64,000 nt of DNA from Symbiodinium natans (GCA_905221605.1 CAJNDS010000779.1:634501-698500); one strand, 5' to 3'. Counted from the stretch's first letter, positions 1-11,114 are shown. Numbers and translations: made by a program. The notes: generated from the sequence alone by a model not told the origin.

Positions 1-354
1 AACCCTAAAGCCCTAAACCCTAAACCCTAAACCACGAGGCCCCCGTATAGAGGGATGCAGGCGAGCACTTGCCCTTAAAAGAGTGCCTGGGTCCCTCGAT
101 GCTTACCACTCTTTCTCACCGGTAGGATGGCTGTCCTTCATTCCGTACACATGTCATAGATTGTCATAGAAAACCATCACCTCACCAATCCTTACTTCAT
201 GCAGACTCCGACCAAAAAAAGGAAGCCGAAACTCTGATCACCGGACCCTGAAACCTCGACCTTAGACCCTAAACCCCAAACCCCAAACCCCAAACCCTAA
301 ACCCTAAAGCCCAAGCCCTAAACCCTAAACCCCAAACCCTAAACCCCAAAACCG

Positions 355-3300
355 CCTTGCTGGGCGAAAAGGCGCTGCAGCCAGTTCTGCAGCGCCGGCG
401 GGAACTTGGGTCCACCACCTGCATCTTTGGGCGAGGGGTTTAGGGATTCGCGGGCTTAGGGTTTATAGGGGTTAGGGGTTTGGGGTTTGGGGTTTAGGGT
501 TAGGGTTTAGGGTTTAGGGTAGGGCTGGTGTCGAGCTACTACGGGGTGTCCAAGGAACTTTCATCACAAGCTAAACCCCAGGGGTTGTCAAAATCTAATG
601 ATCCCCAATTGGTTTTGGGGTACCCTAAATATTAGGTGCCGTATTGTATAATCGGGAGCCAAAAAAAAGAAAACCATCATCTTGACAACCACCCATATTT
701 GAAGCAAGTGGTTAGGATTGAAGGGCTGGGAGAGATCTGGGGTTTGAGGGCAACCCCCGGAGTAAGCCCTCTAAGCCCTCAAACCCTCAGCCCTTAACCT
801 CCTCGAGCCCTTGTAGCGAACCCTAAACCCTAAACCCTAAACACTAATAAACCCTAAACCCTAAACCCTAATCACTAAACCCCAAACCCTAAATCCTAAA
901 CCCTAAACCCTAAACCCTAAACCCCAAACCCTACGCAGGTCCGGAGAGGTACCTGGCCCAGCTCCCATCCCAGGCGCCGCCGATGGCCGTATGGTCGCCT
1001 GGGTGTCGGCTCTCAGCATCCGAAGGTTCATGACTTCGAGGTTCGAGGGTTGAAGGTTTAGGGTTCAGGGTTCAGGACTTTGAGGTTCTAGGGTTGAAGG
1101 TTTAGGGTTTAGGGTTTAGGGTTTCGGATTTGAGGGTTCAGGGTTTCGGGTTCAGGACTTTGAGGTTCTAGGGTTGAAGGTTTAGGGTTTAGGGTTTAGG
1201 GTTTGAGGGTTTGAGGGTTTGAGGGTTTAGGGGTTTAAGGGTTTAGGGTTCATTTGGGGCCAGGGTTTGTATATAGGGCTTTGGGTTGTTTAGGGTTCAT
1301 GACTTTTAGGTTCTGGGGTTAAAGGTTTATTTCGGGTCAGGTTTATATAGGGCTATAATATTGGTTTTCGGATAATTAATCAGGGCCAGGGTTTGTATGG
1401 GCCTTAGAGTTTAGGAGCTATGGTTTCGGATTCAGGGCTCGGGGGCTCTATGTAGGGTTTAGGGTTCAGGCTTCCTTTCCGGATCCGAGATGGAGGAGCT
1501 TAGGGTAGGGTTCACGACTCGACATGCCTCAGTAGAATCCTAAACCCTCAGCCTGAACCCTGACCTTGAACCCTACAAGTTCACGCATAGTCGCTCGACT
1601 GCAACCTATGAATAATCAACTAGAAAGTATGTTCAACAACACTGCAAGCCCTATACAGCCAAAACACTGAATCCTCAACCACCCTGAACTTGCCCCAAAA
1701 CCCTAAACCCCAATAGCCCCAAACCCTAAACCCTAGTAGCCCCAAACCCTAAACCCTAATAGCCCTAAACCCTAAACCCTAAACTCTAAACCCTAAGGGC
1801 CCTAAACCCTAAGAGACCTAAACCCGAAGAGTCCATAAACCCTCAAGCCGAGCGGCAGCCCCTGCGTTCGGCGGCCGACCGCGGCAAGCTGCACCCTGGT
1901 TGAACCCGGGGGAGGCGGCGAAATTCTGAGTGGCAGCCCCACCCCAGCTGCCACCCTGGCGCCGGACCACTTGGGGGTTTAGGGTTTAGGGTTTAGGGTT
2001 TAAGGTTTAGGGTTTAGGGATTTTTATTTGGAGAATGGGCCCAGTTCAGATCCGAAGGGGTTTAGGGGTTTAGCGTTAATGAGGGTTCAGGGTTTCGGTG
2101 TTGTTTTTTTATGTTTTTTTTTTTTTTTTGTTGGGAGGGGGGGGGCGGGGGCGGGGGCTTCGGGGTACTTGCACGGACCCCTGGAGTTAAACTAAGTTGG
2201 GGATCCTACTTGTGCAGGGCTCCAGTTCGGTTACTCTGATAGCCCCAGGTAGGCCCAATTGTTCGGGCTTGGGGTTTGGGGTCTGGGGTTTAGGGTTTAA
2301 GGTTTAGGGTTTAGTCGCTGCCTTCCCCTGCTGGTGCACTGAAGGCTGGCCAACGAAACGATTCGTTAGCCCGGTTCTTCCTGAATATGTGCAAGAAATG
2401 TACCGTGAATATATGATAATTATGTAAAGTGTCCCTCCGGCTCAAAAAACCCAGGGACACGTCAAGCACAGCTCTTCCCAGCGCGTGCCTGCATCAAACG
2501 CTCCTGCTGCTGGGCCTGCTGCATCTGCATCCGCTGTGCGGGGGTGGTGCCCTCGGAGCAGGATGTGTTACAAACATCATTCGCCTCGGCCTCTATCAAG
2601 GGTTTAGGGTTCGGGCTTTAGGGTTTGGGGTTTAGGGTTTACGGTTCGATTCTCCTTCCCAACCCTCACTCAGTGGACCCTTTTCTACCAATTGCTTAAG
2701 ACCCCCCTCCCCCCCCCCCCAAAAAAAAATGAATCTTCCTTATAAGGGTACTATAGGGATTATCATCTTTCTGTTTTAATTGGGGGGGGGGGGGGGGGGG
2801 GTTCTGAAGCAAGTAGTAGTTTAGGAGATTTGCATGAGGTCCTCTTGGGCGGGACAAGGGCGGGTAAAATTTGCAGAACTTCGAGGGCCCGACTCGCAGC
2901 ATCATGACCGGCTGGCGCTGGCCCATGGGACCCATGGGCCGACCTCCCCAGGGGGTGAGGGTTTAGGGTTTAGGGTTTAGGGTTTGGGGTTTAGGGTGGT
3001 GTCTACCTCTTAAAAAAGGCTGAGATGGGACAGAGGGCTGCCATGGCCCGGGATCGCACTTACCAGGCATGTCGGGGTAGCTTCGGCTCAGATCGGTAGA
3101 AAGAACGAAGCACGCCGCCTTGATTGCCGCAGCCATTCGCGTCGCCTTTGCCCATGAGCTTCCCCATACCCTTGCCCATGGCTCCCATGTTCATTCCGCA
3201 CATTCCACCCGAGCCACCCATCTTTCCCTTCTCTCCCTGGGCCATGTTGCCCATGCCACCCATGCCCTGCATTCCCTGGCCCTGCATTCCTTGGCCGCAC

Positions 3301-3571
3301 ATGCCGCCCATGCCACCCATGCCACCCATCCCGCTGTTCATCACGCCACCTCCCATGTTGCTCATGCTGTTCATGTTGCTCATCCCGCCCATGCCGCCCT
3401 TGCCCTTGCGAGCCATCCCCATGCTGCCCATGTTGCCCATGTTGCCGCCCATGTTGTTGCCCATGTTGTTGCTCATGTTGTGCATCCCTGCGTTCATGCC
3501 CTGCATCTTCGCAAAGACGGAGGTCTGCTCGCCCATCCGAGACGACATGGATGTACCTGGCAGAGAACGTT
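355..3571 (-). CDS. Met/Gly/Gln-rich low-complexity protein, partial, multi-exon
   Basis: The first visible exon (3,064-3,571) encodes a Met-Gly-Asn-rich stretch with repeated GMGGM and NMGNM motifs, beginning near MSSRMGEQTSVFAK and ending PKLPRHAW at a GTAAGT donor. Exon 2,880-2,943 follows after an AG acceptor in matching phase and reads SAHGSHGPAPAGHDAAS. Exon 2,470-2,551 is Gln-rich (QRMQMQQAQQQERLMQ), again in phase. Later islands at about 1,851-1,955 (GGSWGGAATQNFAAS), 940-1,015 and 355-425 (FPPALQNWLQRLFAQQ) keep the Gly/Asn/Gln bias and probably belong here. No catalytic domain is visible. Such composition is typical of disordered or structural proteins; the function is unknown. The gene may continue left of the window. 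The start codon is not certain because an upstream exon cannot be excluded. Confidence 0.6.
2683..2820. mobile_element. MITE family B copy, in intron
   Basis: Inverted termini of the type ACCAATTGCTTAAGAC and GTTCTGAAGCAAGTAG enclose a core TTCCTTATAAGGGTACTATAGGGATTATCATC. Poly-C and poly-G runs of about 12 and 22 bases stand just inside the two ends and are themselves complementary. Related copies occur at 22,601-22,720, 27,984-28,075, 37,355-37,500 and in part at 47,958-48,032. It lies inside the intron between the exons at 2,470-2,551 and 2,880-2,943. Confidence 0.7.
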
Positions 3572-3715
3572 CGGCTATGGTCTGCTCGTGACATGATGCT
3601 GCACAACACCCTGGTCCACACCGGCACTCCCGTGCAAAAGCCAAGCAACCCAAGTGACTGCACACGCTTGCTGCCCTGCCTGCCTCTAATCGGATGGCCA
3701 CTTATCCCCCTCACA

Positions 3716-3868
3716 TGTAGAGCAGGCCCTGGAAGATCCTCTGAGCGATTCCGATCGCAATGATAACGGGAACTCTCCAGCTCAAAACAGTGGCAAGAGG
3801 GCCCATGCCGCCCATCATCCCAGCCTGGCACGCTGTTTGAAGGGCTTCGGGGTTCTCGCGACCCAGCT
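3716..3868 (-). CDS. Terminal exon of a small membrane protein
   Basis: On the minus strand an AG acceptor near 3,868 opens a frame reading LGRENPEALQTACQAGMMGG, then a hydrophobic stretch VPVIIAIGIAQRIF and GLLYM before a TGA at 3,716-3,718. One transmembrane helix close to the C-terminus is likely. Upstream exons were not identified with confidence; an island at about 4,945-5,005 (reading QVPTVPMPSAFCDVMQ) is a candidate. No family is recognised. Confidence 0.5.
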
Positions 3869-4830
3869 CTACACCCATTGGAGGAGGGGAGCTTCCCGCT
3901 TCTCTTCGGCATTCGGGAGGCTGTATGAGATACAATGCGACACTACTGACAAGCCCACATTCGAAGGGCTTAAGGTCATAGCATATGGAGAGAACATGTA
4001 TATGTATGTATGTGTATATACACATATATATATATACACTAGACACCCCCAAAGAAACAAGACGAAAGCTCATGCGGTCTCTTTGCACCTTAACCACTTA
4101 GCTTTCTTTTGCTCATGCGCCCAAATCGGCTCCCCGAGCTGAGAAACAAAAGCAGGTGCAAGCCCCCTTCTCAACGCATGTGGTCGGTTGCCCACGCGTT
4201 GTGCGTGGCGGGGAAGGGGCCCCCAAAAGGCTATATACTTTGAGGATGCACTGCATGATGCTTTGGCATCATAGAATGCTCCGCTTTTGCTGAATCTCTT
4301 TGAGCGCGAGACTTGTGCAGCATTTGAATCAAATTACTGTAGGAGAGCCATCGGGGAAGACTCTGTAGAACGCCCGGCAAAAGATCCTGAAAAGGACCCG
4401 GGTAGCAATTTGCCCCGCTTCTCTTTTTAAGAAGGGCGAGGCCCACGTGCAAAGCTCCCGGGCCCTCCCTAGGATGGAAGCTATACAGAGTCAGCTATCG
4501 GCGACTCAGGGGAACACTACCTGGGCTCATCCAGGGCTTGGGAGTTTGGGGGTTTAGGGTTGAGGGTCTCTAGGGTTGAGGGTTTGGGGTCTAGGGTTTA
4601 GGGTTTAGGGTTGAGGGTTGAGGGTTAAGGGTTAGGGTTTGGGGTTAGGGTTTGGGGTTTGGGGTTTAGGATTGAGGGTTTGTGGTTTAGGGTTTGGGGT
4701 TTAGGGCTTGGGGGTTTAGGGTTTAGGGTTGTGGGAGGATGTCAAGGGGCTGGCAGGGTCTCTCCTTGGCCGAGTGGAATTTCTCGGGTCTTGGGGTTTG
4801 TGAAAGATGGGCGGCAAGGGCTGTCATCAT
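3869..4830. other. No clear gene; AT repeat and short inverted repeats
   Basis: Holds a run of alternating TA (about 3,995-4,035), a short perfect inverted repeat around 4,240-4,275 (ATGCACTGCATGATGC with TTTGGCATCATAG) and, from 4,545, TTGAGGG/TTTAGGG variants. No exon with splice support was found. Confidence 0.4.
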
Positions 4831-4928
4831 ACAGACCCTAAACCCTAGACCCTAGACCCTAGACCCTAAACCCTAAACCCTAAACCCTAAACCCTAAACC
4901 CTAAACCCTAAACCCTAAACCCTAAACC
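4831..4928. repeat. CCCTAAA array
   Basis: About 14 units of CCCTAAA, the first few as CCCTAGA. It is followed within 140 bp by a TTTAGGG array (5,066-5,140), so an island with an exon-like frame is bracketed by inverted telomere-type arms. Confidence 0.95.
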
Positions 4929-5662
4929 CAAGAAGAGGAGGTCTTGCATGACATCACAGAAAGCAGAGGGCATTGGCACAGTTGGCACCTGGGGCTGCGT
5001 TTGAACGGTAGGGTAGCTATGCTTATGACATTTTTTTAAGGGTGCTTACAACCCCACTTCGGAGGGTTTAGGGTTTAGGGTTTAGGGTTTAGGGTTTAGG
5101 GTTTAGGGTTTAGGGTTTAGGGTTTAGGGTTTAGGGTTTTGCGTGGTGTTCTTGCGTGCTTTTTCTTACATGTTCCTAGGAATGACGCGGTGAGGCAAAG
5201 ATGCAGCAAAGACGCAGAGCCCTCCTCGTCATCGGCCCAATCCTTCCCGCAACTGATGCTCTCATAGATTCCTCAGCTGTCGCGCACGTCGCAAACACCA
5301 AGGCCTTTGCAGTTCTGGCAAACCCTAAACCCTAAACCCGAAACCCTAAACCCTAAACCCTAAACCCAACTGCCTAGCTGCAAAGCTTTGGCCATCCACA
5401 TTCTTACTAAACCCTATCGACCCCAAAAACCCGAACCCCTTAAACCCTAAACCCTGTGCGGTTAACCTGTCGTCTGAAGTCGTCCTATCAAACCCGCCAT
5501 GTAGTAAAACTGGATTTGGGGGACACAGCTTACACCCTAAACCCGAAAACCTCAATAATAACTACCCTGAACCCTAAACCCTAGACCCTAGACCCTAAAC
5601 CCCAAACCCTAAACCCGAAACCCTCAATGGCGATGAAGGTTCCATCGGATCCAGAACCACAA

Positions 5663-6606
5663 TACTGGCACTGCCGGTGGACCCCATCAGCCCAGCAACC
5701 TCAGAGATCTCGCTCCAAGGAACACACATGAGGGTTTTGGGGGTTTAGGGATTAGGGTTTAGGGTTTAGGCTTTTGGGGCTTTCGCGTTTAGGGGGTATG
5801 GGGGTGTTCGGGGTGTTAGGAGTGTCAGGGGTGTTACGGGGGGTGTTAGGGGCGCTTGTGGGGTGTTAGGGTTTAGGGGTTGCGGGTCTGGGTTTAGGTG
5901 TTTACGGTGCAGGACTCAGGGTTCTCCAATGTATGGTACCTGCTTTTCCGGGGATCTCCCAGTATGTGATTTGGGATGTTCCCCCTTATACTCACAGTTC
6001 GTAAATAGGGATTCTACTTCGGGGTACTATAATCCCCATGAAGGACCTGTTCGTATAAAGCGGAACATCCCAAAATGTGTTCATAGCTCGAGGAAACAAT
6101 GATGCTTCGAACTGTTTTCAGCCGACCTGAAACAGGGACAGGATGAACTGAAGAAACAACCCTCAACCCTAAACCCTAAACCCCAAACCCTCAACCCTCA
6201 ACCCTTAACCCTAAACCCTAAACCCTAAACCCCAAACCCTAAACCCATAGCAGCAAGCGACAGAGGAGCACGGGAAGAACCGACAGAGGAGAAGGTGCGG
6301 AAAAGGAGCAAGAAAACAAACACACACACACACACACACCCACACACCTACACCTACCTACCAACCTGCCTACCTACGTACCTGCAAACAACAAAGCCAA
6401 ACACATGAGTAGCTAGGACCCTAAACCCTAAATCCTAAACCCTGCGCCGCAAACCCCAAACCCTAAACCCTAAACCCTGCAATCAAGGCACCGAGAATGC
6501 CCCACTTGCACTTTGGATTCCATCGGTGGGTCTGGGCTGTACCACTGGGGAACCAGCACTCGCCGTCTTCGTAGGTCGGCCTTTTGATGTCTGCAGAACT
6601 CGACTA

Positions 6607-6643
<37 letters not shown>

Positions 6644-6984
6644 TCCTTGAGACGTGCTCTTTTGGGGCTTTTAGGGTCTTGAGAGGTGGTGTAAGGGCTT
6701 TCAAGTGGAATGTGTTGAAGGGGCTTTCTGAGGGCTCTCCTTGGGGCTTTGTACCCTAAACCCTAAACCCCAAACCCTAAACCCTAACCCTAACCCTAAA
6801 CCCTAAACCTTTGTGGGGGGGGGGGGGTGGCGGCCTCGCGGTCTCCGGACACTGGATGGAGTTGAAGGGCTGGAAGTCGCAGAAGCGGCACTGGACGTGG
6901 ATGCCATCCGCGTTGCAGCCGAGCATACCCATCTGGCACCTCAAGAGCTCCCTCTCTCTCCCTCTCTCCCTCTCCCTCTCCCTT

Positions 6985-7032
<48 letters not shown>

Positions 7033-9656
7033 CGATTTTGAAGGGTGGATCATTGGGGATCTCTTGGCATGCATGTACATATATACATATGTATGTTTGT
7101 ATGTATGCATACATGCATGTATGTATGTATGTAGGTGTGTATGTCTATGTCTATGTCTATGTCTATGTCTATGTCTATGTCTATGTCTATGTCTATGTCT
7201 ATGTCTATGTCTATGTCTATGTCTATGTCTATGTCTATGTCTATGTCTATGTCTATGTCTATGTCTATGTCTATGTATATGCCTATGTATATGTATATGT
7301 ATATGTATATGCATATGTATATGAATATGTATGTACACCTCTATATATATATATATGTAGAACATGTTAATCATCTATGCACACTTGGCAGCTGAACTCT
7401 TGGAATGAGCTCATGTGCTTCTTTGCTTTTTTCAAAAGCAGAAAAGAAAGTTCTGCCCAGACACAAGGTGTCCCAGTAGTAGGGGGTCACGGGCTCGTTG
7501 ACGAAGTTGCAGACGGAGGTCGGACAGGTCACATTTTCGTAGATCCCGTGGCCGCAGTACCTGCAACCCAGGTGGTGCCCATCCGCGAAGCATCCCAACA
7601 TGCCGTCCTCGCACGCCGGCTCCCAGTAGAAAGGAACCTTGGTAGCCCAGTTACCCTAAACCCTAAACCCTAAACCCTAAACCCTAAACCCTAAACCCTA
7701 AACCCTAAAGGCACCCTGTCTGGGCGGTTGGCGACAACCCAAACCCTAAACCCTAAACCCCAAAACCTAAACCCCAAACCCCCTTACAAGGGAACCTGGT
7801 ACCAACAAAAAGGGGCAAAAGGGCAATATAGGGGTCGGAATAACTACTTACTAGTATTCTCTTCAGGCATGAGAATACTACTGAGAATACAAATACAAAT
7901 AACCCCCAACACCCTACACCCTAGACCCTAAACCCGCAGGGCTAACCCTCAACCCTAAACCCTAAACCAAGGAACAATCGGGGGGTTGTCGAACTCGCAG
8001 GCCCTGACGCTCGGAACGATGGAGTCTGGGGGGCAATGCAGCCCTGTGTATGGAGCCTGCAGATGCTGAGTAGGGTTTAGGGTTTAGGGTTTAGGGTTTG
8101 GGTTTGCGGTTTAGGGTTTAGGGTTTAGGGCTTCCGAAAGCCAAGAAAACCCAAAAAAAGCGTTTGCGCGCTAAAGGCTCCCTTGTATGGCAAGGTGCCT
8201 CTCCACAAAAACGGCACTGAGCGTGAACTCCATCCTCGGCCAGGGATAGATGCGGACTTAAGACATTGCAACACACCAGCTGGGAATTTAGGACAGAACC
8301 CTAAACCCTAAACCCTAAACCCTAAACCCTAAACCCTAAACCCTAAACCCTAAACCCTAAACCCTAAACCTTCAACCAAGCATGTAGGGCCTAGGTGCGG
8401 CCTTTCAGGGCTGAAGGTGCAGTGTGAGAGACCGGCCCAAGCCAGGAGCCCCATGCGGTTCAAAGACCCTTACTTGCGTAACCGCGATGTAGAGCTGGGT
8501 GAAGGGTTTAGGGTTTAGGGTTTAGGGTTTAGGGTTTAGGGTTTAGGGTTTAGGGTTTAGGGTCTAGGGTTTAGGGTTTAGGGTTTAGGGTTTAGGGTTT
8601 AGGGTTTAGGGTTTAGGGTTTAGGGTTTACCGAGATGATTCTGAGATACCGCAACCCTGAACCCAGTAAGCCCTCAACCCTACAAACCATGTAAACCATG
8701 TAAGCTCTCAGCCCTAAAAAGCCCAGTAAAAAGACTAGGGTATATAATAAGCCCCCCCTTGATTAAAGGGTAGTTGGGGGGTGCAGGTAAGCCCTGACTG
8801 CCCTGACCCCTAAACCCTAAACCCCAAAACCCTAAACCCTTAAAGCCCTAAACCCTAAACCTCTAAAACCCTAAAACCCTAAACCCCTAAATCCCTAAAC
8901 CCTCAACCCCTAAACCCTAAACCCTCAATCCCTAAACCCTAAACCCCAAGCCCCAAGCCCTAAACCTTAAGCCCTAAACCCTAAACCCTAAACCGTGCCG
9001 GGCCACAGCCCAACAGCCCAAAGACTCGACGTTGTTGGCACACTTCTCGTCCCAGTAGTACGGAACCTAAGGATGGGCCCCCACGGGTTTAGGGTTTAGG
9101 GTTTAGGGTTTAGGGTTAATGACTCAAGAAAATCGACCCCTCTTCTAAACCCAAGAAGAGGAGAAACAAACAAAAAAAACAATCTCCCTACCCGGGAACC
9201 CGGCGACTCGCGACGCACGCCTGCCCAAGCGAAATCTGGGAGGCCCCTCTGACTTCTACGAACTCTGCATTTCGGACGTACAATCCCTAAACCACCAGAA
9301 CTCCAAACTCTCCCGAAAGCCTAAATCCTACATCCTAAACCCGAAACCCTAATCTGTGCGGTTTCGGGGCCCTCGGGGGATTCACGAAGGTGCACTGCTC
9401 CGCCGGCACCCACTTGTGAGGCTTGTCCAGCTGATCCGCTGGCACGGCGCGAGGCTCGGCGCGGGCACCTGCTTAGTTGCTGAGTTTCGGGTTTAGGGTT
9501 TAGGGTTTAGGGTTTAGGGTTTAGGGAGTTCGTAAGCCCCAAAAAAGGGTACACTTTCAGTTCTATAGGGGATTGTAGTATCCCAAAAAGGGTAAAGTGC
9601 ACTCACTCAGCCACTAAGCCTGTGAAGACGAGAGCCACCGTGGCGAATCCGAGCAT
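5663..9656 (-). CDS. Secreted Cys-rich tandem-repeat protein, nine exons
   Basis: Exon 1 (about 9,607-9,656) encodes a signal peptide, MLGFATVALVFTGLVA. Exons then follow at 9,371-9,468, 9,007-9,066, 8,199-8,234, 7,976-8,056, 7,465-7,637, about 6,880-6,939, 6,492-6,598 and about 5,663-5,699. The product repeats a unit of about 55 residues: PYYW, C, LGC-ADG-H, CRFCG, Y, CP, C-F-NPP. Examples are LGCFADGHHLGCRYCG, LGCNADGIHVQCRFC and CWADGVHRQCQYCG. Joining exons at AG restores codon phase and the repeat each time, for instance WDTL joined to CQMGMLGC, and GILG joined to CWADGVH. Two introns use GC donors (after 8,199 and after 9,371). The phase between exons 1 and 2 and the 3' end beyond 5,663 are unresolved; islands at 5,460-5,530 and 5,170-5,310 may be the tail. 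Eight spaced cysteines per unit suggest a disulphide-rich extracellular or cell-wall role. I associate the motif with dinoflagellate proteins but do not assign a family. Confidence 0.8.
5966..6080. mobile_element. MITE family C copy
   Basis: Palindromic element with ends TTGGGATGTTCCCCC and GGAACATCCCAA and an inner inverted pair around GGGGTACTATAATCCCC. Sister copies lie at 22,462-22,556, 28,084-28,197 (with a further half copy to 28,272) and 31,040-31,128. Confidence 0.8.
6945..7027. repeat. (CT)n microsatellite
   Basis: Pyrimidine tract of CTCTCC and CT units. In the minus-strand gene it is a purine tract just upstream of the exon at about 6,880-6,939. Confidence 0.95.
7141..7277. repeat. 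(ATGTCT)n hexamer array
   Basis: About 22 uninterrupted units of ATGTCT, then degenerate ATGTAT units to about 7,330. All six frames are open here, which is a product of the hexamer and not coding. It lies in the intron between exons 6 and 7 of the Cys-rich gene. Confidence 0.97.
7638..7975 (-). mobile_element. Introner-type intron with 7-bp target duplication (family D end)
   Basis: This intron of the Cys-rich gene starts GTTCCTTGG followed by TTTAGGG units and ends CTGGGCTACCAAG, which is the terminal repeat of element family D. The next exon begins GTTCCTT, so the same 7 bases stand at the intron start and just after the intron end. The 5' copy supplies the GT donor and the element end supplies the AG acceptor, the arrangement expected when a transposon insertion makes an intron. 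More family-D-like sequence lies at 7,786-7,830 (GGAACCTGGTACCAAC, GGGGCAAAAGGGC). Confidence 0.75.
8503..8628. repeat. TTTAGGG array
   Basis: About 18 nearly perfect TTTAGGG units with one TCTAGGG. It is within the 772-bp intron between the exons at 9,007-9,066 and 8,199-8,234. Confidence 0.97.
9538..9608. mobile_element. Small palindromic element (family K)
   Basis: GGGTACACTTT and AAAGTGCAC are inverted around a core TCTATAGGGGATTGTAGTATCCC. It abuts the signal-peptide exon: the GTGAGT donor of that exon runs straight into the element end. Confidence 0.6.
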
Positions 9657-9716
9657 CTTCCGGGGTCTTCTTTGCACGGTGCCACTTAGAACGTCTTGAC
9701 TTGAAATGGCTGCATT

Positions 9717-9790
9717 GGGCAAACAGTTCAAACAAATAGGCTCAAAATAGCCCCAGAAACCTTATGTAAGAAGGCCTTTGGGCCCAAGAA
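9717..9790. repeat. Dispersed repeat L, copy 1
   Basis: Reverse complement of the sequence at 17,066-17,163: both share CTTCTTACA, AAGGTTTCTG and TATTTTGAGCCTA in the same order. It lies upstream of the signal-peptide exon, so it could be 5' flanking or intronic. No gene is seen between 9,660 and 9,840. Confidence 0.7.
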
Positions 9791-10079
9791 TCCCTAGAAT
9801 AAGAGTCCTTAGAGCCCTAGGCAAAGAGACGCCTAGGGTTTCTGTGTTTAGGACCCTAAACCCTAAACCCTAAACCCTAAACCCTAAACCCTAAACCCTA
9901 AACACTCTGACACTTGCAAGAAGGCTGCCGGCAGCACTTGGCTGGAGCCCATCTGCCGGCCCATACCTAGCACGGGCCGGACACCAAAGCTGCAGTTTAG
10001 GGTTTAGGGTTTAGGGTTTAGGGTTTAGGGTTTAGGGTTTAGGGTTTAGGGTTTAGGTTTTAGGGTTTAGGGTTTAGGG

Positions 10080-11110
10080 CTTCTGAAAATCTTAGGGTCC
10101 CGAATGGGGTTGTCATTACACCCCCTCCCTCCCCAGAATTCAACTAAAGTATCCTCATCAGGGGACAAACCCCAAACCCCATCTAAACCCTAAACCCTAA
10201 ACCCTAAACCCTAAACCCTAAACCCTAAACCCTAAACCCTAAACCCCAAATATCGGAAGGTCCGTCAAGAAGTGGACTCTGAAGTGAAGGGGGCATCCTT
10301 GAGCTGCGCCGCTGAGGATGATTCAGGCCCTACCTCCCCCTCTGGGAACTATCTCTTCTATTTTTGTTCATATAAATCCCAAGAGGATATTAAAGAAACA
10401 TTGTTTTTTTTAAGGTTCTAAGGGGAGGTTTAGGGCTTCAAAGGGTCTAGGCTCTAGGCTTCTGGGCTTGGGAGGGCTCCGGGGTCTAGGGCTTAGGGTG
10501 TAGGAGGGTTTAGGGCCTACAGGCTTGGGACTTAGGGACTACGTAGGAGATTTTGGGGGGGGATGCTTTAGCGTTTTAGGCAGCTTTAAGGAGATTTTGG
10601 GGGGGATGCTTTTGTAGCGTTTTAGGCAGGTTTTTAGGGTTGAGGGTTCGAAAGAGCGGTGTGGCTCCATGCCCAGGTGCTGCCATCACCGTGCCCAACC
10701 CGGTTCTCGATGGCCATGAGCTATGACACATAGGATCCCAGGAGCACGTGGAGACTATGCTATAGATTTCGACTATCATTTGTATATGAGTATGATTCGT
10801 ATTACATTTCCAAATTAGGTCATGAGTATGTTAGTATATTCGCATATTGTTCTATTCTTGTATACTTACTAGTGATATGTTTATACAGCCATATAATAGC
10901 ATATGAAAATTATCCTATGACTATGAATATGTTGCGCTCAGTTCATAGCGGCATTCGCTGGACGAGCCCCCACCGACTGAGCGTCCCGCCTCCGCAGCCA
11001 GAAAACGAGCTTGCATCCTTCCATGCAGGTTTAGGGTTTAGGGTTTAGGGTTTAGGGTTTAGGGTTTAGGGTTTAGGGTTTAGAGTTAGGGTTTAGGGAA
11101 GGTCCCGAAC
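10080..11110. other. Array-rich stretch without a resolved gene
   Basis: Contains a CCCTAAA array (10,183-10,247), a repeated GGAGATTTTGGGGGGGATGCTTT unit (10,548 and 10,590) and an AT-rich segment with TATG-type words (10,770-10,930). Short open islands at 10,270-10,340 and 10,970-11,030 lack clear splice support. Confidence 0.4.
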
Positions 11111-11114
11111 TTAC

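Noticed and set aside
1-300. True chromosome telomere at the window start
   Set aside because: Orientation fits a left end, but only a few units are present and unique sequence follows at once; interstitial arrays look the same.
3088-3912. 274-codon minus frame and two plus frames over the Met-rich exon
   Set aside because: They are shadows of the low-complexity exon in other frames; the Met/Gly frame has the donor and phase support.
5170-5310. Next exon of the Cys-rich gene (IYESISCGKDWADDEEG)
   Set aside because: The frame resembles the repeat only at IYE, and splice phase could not be linked to the exon at 5,663-5,699; mentioned only as a possibility.
7135-7330. CRISPR-like array
   Set aside because: The hexamer repeat has no spacers and the context is a eukaryotic intron.
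6796-7395. Open frames of His-Arg, Val-Tyr, Cys-Leu and Met-Ser dipeptides
   Set aside because: All come from the (ATGTCT)n and (CT)n arrays; a repeat with no stop is open in every frame.
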